From Thiosocius sp963808165 (GTDB lineage: Bacteria; Pseudomonadota; Gammaproteobacteria; Chromatiales; Chromatiaceae), in assembly GCA_963808165.1 (NCBI GenBank), contig CAWEET010000011.1, positions 333,561-397,560 of the forward strand: a DNA stretch of 64,000 nucleotides. Reading direction: 5' to 3'. The position numbers and the translations under genes are program-made. Position 1 is the first letter of the stretch; each line of letters starts with the position of its first letter. The notes beneath the pieces are model-generated. The model was not told where the DNA came from. It saw only the letters and a list, made by a program, of their open reading frames with translations, and searched no databases. This document shows, in pieces, positions 62,359 to 64,000 of this stretch.

Positions 62359-63263
62359 TGTGCACAGTGTGCGGCTGCGGTGAAGGCGAGACCCGAATCG
62401 AGGGACACACCCATGACCAGCGGGACGGGGAGTTTCACGTTGACCACCATCACCGCGAGGATCAGGCGCATCACCATCCCGAAACTGACCCGCAGGGCGG
62501 CGAGCACCACTATGGTCGGGGGCCGGCACGCGCACATGCCCCGGGCATGAGCCAGGCGCGCATGGTGCAGATCGAGCAGGATATTCTCGGCAAGAACGAC
62601 CGCTACGCGGCCGCTAACCGCAGCCGGCTCGCCCGCCAGGGCGTGCTCGCACTCAATCTCGTGTCCAGCCCGGGTTCGGGCAAGACGACGCTGCTGACGC
62701 GCAGCCTCGAGGATCTCAAAGCCGAGCTGTCGCTGGCGGTGATCGAGGGTGATCAGGAAACCAGCAACGACGCAGAGCGCATCCGCGCCACCGGCGCGCG
62801 TGCCATCCAGATCAACACCGGCAAGGGCTGTCACCTCGACGCGCATCAGATCGGCCACGCCCTCGACAGCCTCGGGCCCGAGGACGCCTCGGTACTGTTC
62901 ATCGAAAACGTCGGCAACCTGGTCTGCCCGGCCGCGTTCGACCTGGGCGAGGCACATAAGGTCGCGATCCTGTCGATCACCGAGGGCGAGGACAAGCCGA
63001 TCAAGTACCCGGATATGTTTCACGCCGCAGACCTGATGCTGCTGAACAAGATCGATCTCCTGCCATATCTGGATTTCGACCTCGAGCAATGCATCGGGTA
63101 CGCCCAGCGGGTCAAGCCGGGACTCCAGGTCCTGGCCGTATCGGCAACTACCGGGGAAGGCATGGCGGACTGGTATGACTGGATTCGCTCGACCCGCCGG
63201 ACGCGCCAGATCGGGCATCCGCTGGCACAGCAGCACGACGCCGCGCGCACGGCGATCGCATGA
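62358..63263 (+). CDS. hypB: HypB, nickel-delivery GTPase
   Basis: A 301-residue GTPase. The N-terminal MCTVCGCG nickel site is followed by a histidine-rich stretch (about residues 15-55) that can store nickel, then the P-loop SSPGSGKTTLL (about 98), IEGDQETSNDAERI, GCHLDA, FIENVGNLVCPA and the base-recognition motif NKID. It delivers nickel to the hydrogenase large subunit. Intact, and overlaps the next frame by ATGA. Confidence 0.96.
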   Translation: MCTVCGCGEGETRIEGHTHDQRDGEFHVDHHHREDQAHHHPETDPQGGEHHYGRGPARAHAPGMSQARMVQIEQDILGKNDRYAAANRSRLARQGVLALNLVSSPGSGKTTLLTRSLEDLKAELSLAVIEGDQETSNDAERIRATGARAIQINTGKGCHLDAHQIGHALDSLGPEDASVLFIENVGNLVCPAAFDLGEAHKVAILSITEGEDKPIKYPDMFHAADLMLLNKIDLLPYLDFDLEQCIGYAQRVKPGLQVLAVSATTGEGMADWYDWIRSTRRTRQIGHPLAQQHDAARTAIA

Positions 63264-63571
63264 CCGCGAACCTGCCGACCGTCCTGGTGGTCGACGACGA
63301 GCCGCGTTCGCTCGAGACGCTGCGCCGCACGCTCGAAGAGGGGTTCGCAGTGCTCACCGCCGAGAGCGCGGCCGATGCCGAAGCATTGCTCGAGTCCGAG
63401 TGGGTGCATGCGATCCTTTGCGATCAGCGCATGCCGGGCGAGACCGGGGTCGACTTCCTCAGTCGCGTACGCGACCGCTGGCCCGAGGTGGGCGTCGACG
63501 GCAAGGACACGGTCGCCATCCAACACATTGTCCGATCATTCGATCCGTGCATGGTATGTACGGTACATTGA
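63260..63571 (+). pseudogene. Chimera: response-regulator receiver domain joined to a hydrogenase large-subunit tail
   Basis: The first 78 residues are a CheY-like receiver (VLVVDDEPRSLETLRRTLEE, CDQRMPGETGVDFLSRVRDR) of HupR/HoxA type, cut at the position where the fourth strand should start. The last 25 residues read VDGKDTVAIQHIVRSFDPCM then VCTVH and stop: the C-terminal nickel-binding DPCxxCxxH motif of a large subunit. Ending directly at the histidine fits regulatory (HupV/HoxC) subunits. The rest of the regulator, and probably hupT and hupUV, are missing. Confidence 0.85.
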
Positions 63572-63619
63572 CCGGTATGTGAGCCAGACAAACAGACCAG
63601 ATAGCGGAGGACTTAGCGC

Positions 63620-63898
63620 ATGTGTTTGGGAATTCCAGGCCAGATCGTCGAATTGACCGACGCTGAAAACCTGATCGCCAAGGTCGATGTGGCCGGCGTG
63701 CAGCGGCCGGTCAACATCGCCTGTGTGGTCGACGCGGAGCATCCGGCCGAGTCCTGTGTCGGCAGCTGGGTGTTGGTCCATGTCGGCTTTGCAATGAGCC
63801 GCATCGACGAGGAGGAGGCGCACAACACCCTGGCGCTGTTGAGCGAACTCGGCGAGGCGCAGGATGAAATCACCGCGATGCGGGCCAGCGAGAACTGA
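63620..63898 (+). CDS. hypC: HypC, hydrogenase maturation chaperone
   Basis: A 92-residue chaperone starting MCLGIPGQIVEL with the essential Cys2. With HypD it carries the Fe(CN)2CO precursor and hands it to the large subunit. GCGGAGG precedes the ATG. Intact. Confidence 0.96.
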   Translation: MCLGIPGQIVELTDAENLIAKVDVAGVQRPVNIACVVDAEHPAESCVGSWVLVHVGFAMSRIDEEEAHNTLALLSELGEAQDEITAMRASEN

Positions 63899-63902
63899 CC
63901 GC

Positions 63903-64000
63903 ATGGCCGGCGATGAACTGCGATCGCTTTATCCGTTTCTGCATGGCGGCGAAAAGGACCAGGCCAGCGAGCAGGCAGCGCTGCTGGACTCGGTGAGACA
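63903..64000 (+). CDS. Start of a protein, probably SIS-domain phosphoheptose-isomerase-like
   Basis: The N-terminal 32 residues (LRSLYPFLHGGEKDQASEQA then ALLDSVR) run off the window. The LYPFLHG start resembles the SIS-domain isomerase-like gene often found between hypC and hypD; too little is visible to be sure. Confidence 0.5.
   Translation, partial: MAGDELRSLYPFLHGGEKDQASEQAALLDSVR

Overview
The window looks like chromosomal DNA of a sulfur-oxidising gammaproteobacterium of the purple-sulfur-bacterium or sulfur-symbiont type. The main evidence is a full oxidative-type dsr operon in the gene order known from Allochromatium vinosum (dsrABEFHCMKLJOPNRS), a soxXYZA cluster without soxCD, and a hup/hyp uptake-hydrogenase region. 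Base composition is GC-rich and genes are tightly packed. I see no rRNA, tRNA, CRISPR array, integrase or phage gene.

Layout. 1-3948 (minus): a glutamate-type symporter fused to a solute-binding domain, a DUF1028 protein and a lipoprotein glutaminase. 4638-6499 (plus): two membrane proteins of unknown role. 6855-8980: a TatD-linked-type radical SAM protein, a 2Fe-2S flavodoxin-reductase-like protein and a small HTH/coiled-coil protein. 9161-22953 (minus): the dsr operon. 22954-23363: a palindrome-rich divergent control region. 23364-26660 (plus): a dsr-linked accessory cluster (TauD-type dioxygenase, two unknown proteins, a Cas6/Cmx6-like protein and a cysteine-free DsrC homologue). 26817-37406: housekeeping and unknown genes, including two more Fe(II)/2-oxoglutarate oxygenases, an H1-like protein, a gabD remnant, MoxR plus a VWA partner, and an M48/TPR protease. 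37643-39831: soxXYZA. 39946-48805: a VWA pair, an LpxL-type acyltransferase, rhodanese, galU, pabB and an OmpA-type protein. 49185-53058: a glucosylglycerate cassette (phosphorylase, phosphatase, synthase). 53074-57123: a Lon-like protease, a host-attachment-type protein and an unknown gene with a partially duplicated 5' end. 57351-64000: the hydrogenase region.

How it fits together. SoxXYZA would start thiosulfate oxidation in the periplasm. Without SoxCD, sulfane sulfur would be stored and then oxidised in the cytoplasm by DsrEFH-DsrC-DsrAB, with DsrMKJOP linking DsrC to the quinone pool and DsrL handling NAD(P)H. The hydrogenase genes would feed H2 electrons, but here they are badly damaged.

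Most notable. (1) The hydrogenase region holds at least six apparent deletion junctions: a small-large-cytochrome b chimera in one frame, a hupD/hupH junction, a hupH internal junction, a hypA stub, and a response-regulator/large-subunit-tail chimera. Together with a gabD remnant these look like short-homology deletions, either real erosion or assembly collapse. (2) dsrJ and the glucosylglycerate phosphorylase gene each carry an apparent extra G. (3) A Cas6/Cmx6-like RNA-processing family protein lies in a dsr-linked cluster with no CRISPR in view. (4) DsrH has Ala where the A. vinosum protein has Cys20. (5) A 165-bp MITE-like element with an 11-bp target duplication carries a member of a dispersed repeat family seen at four places.
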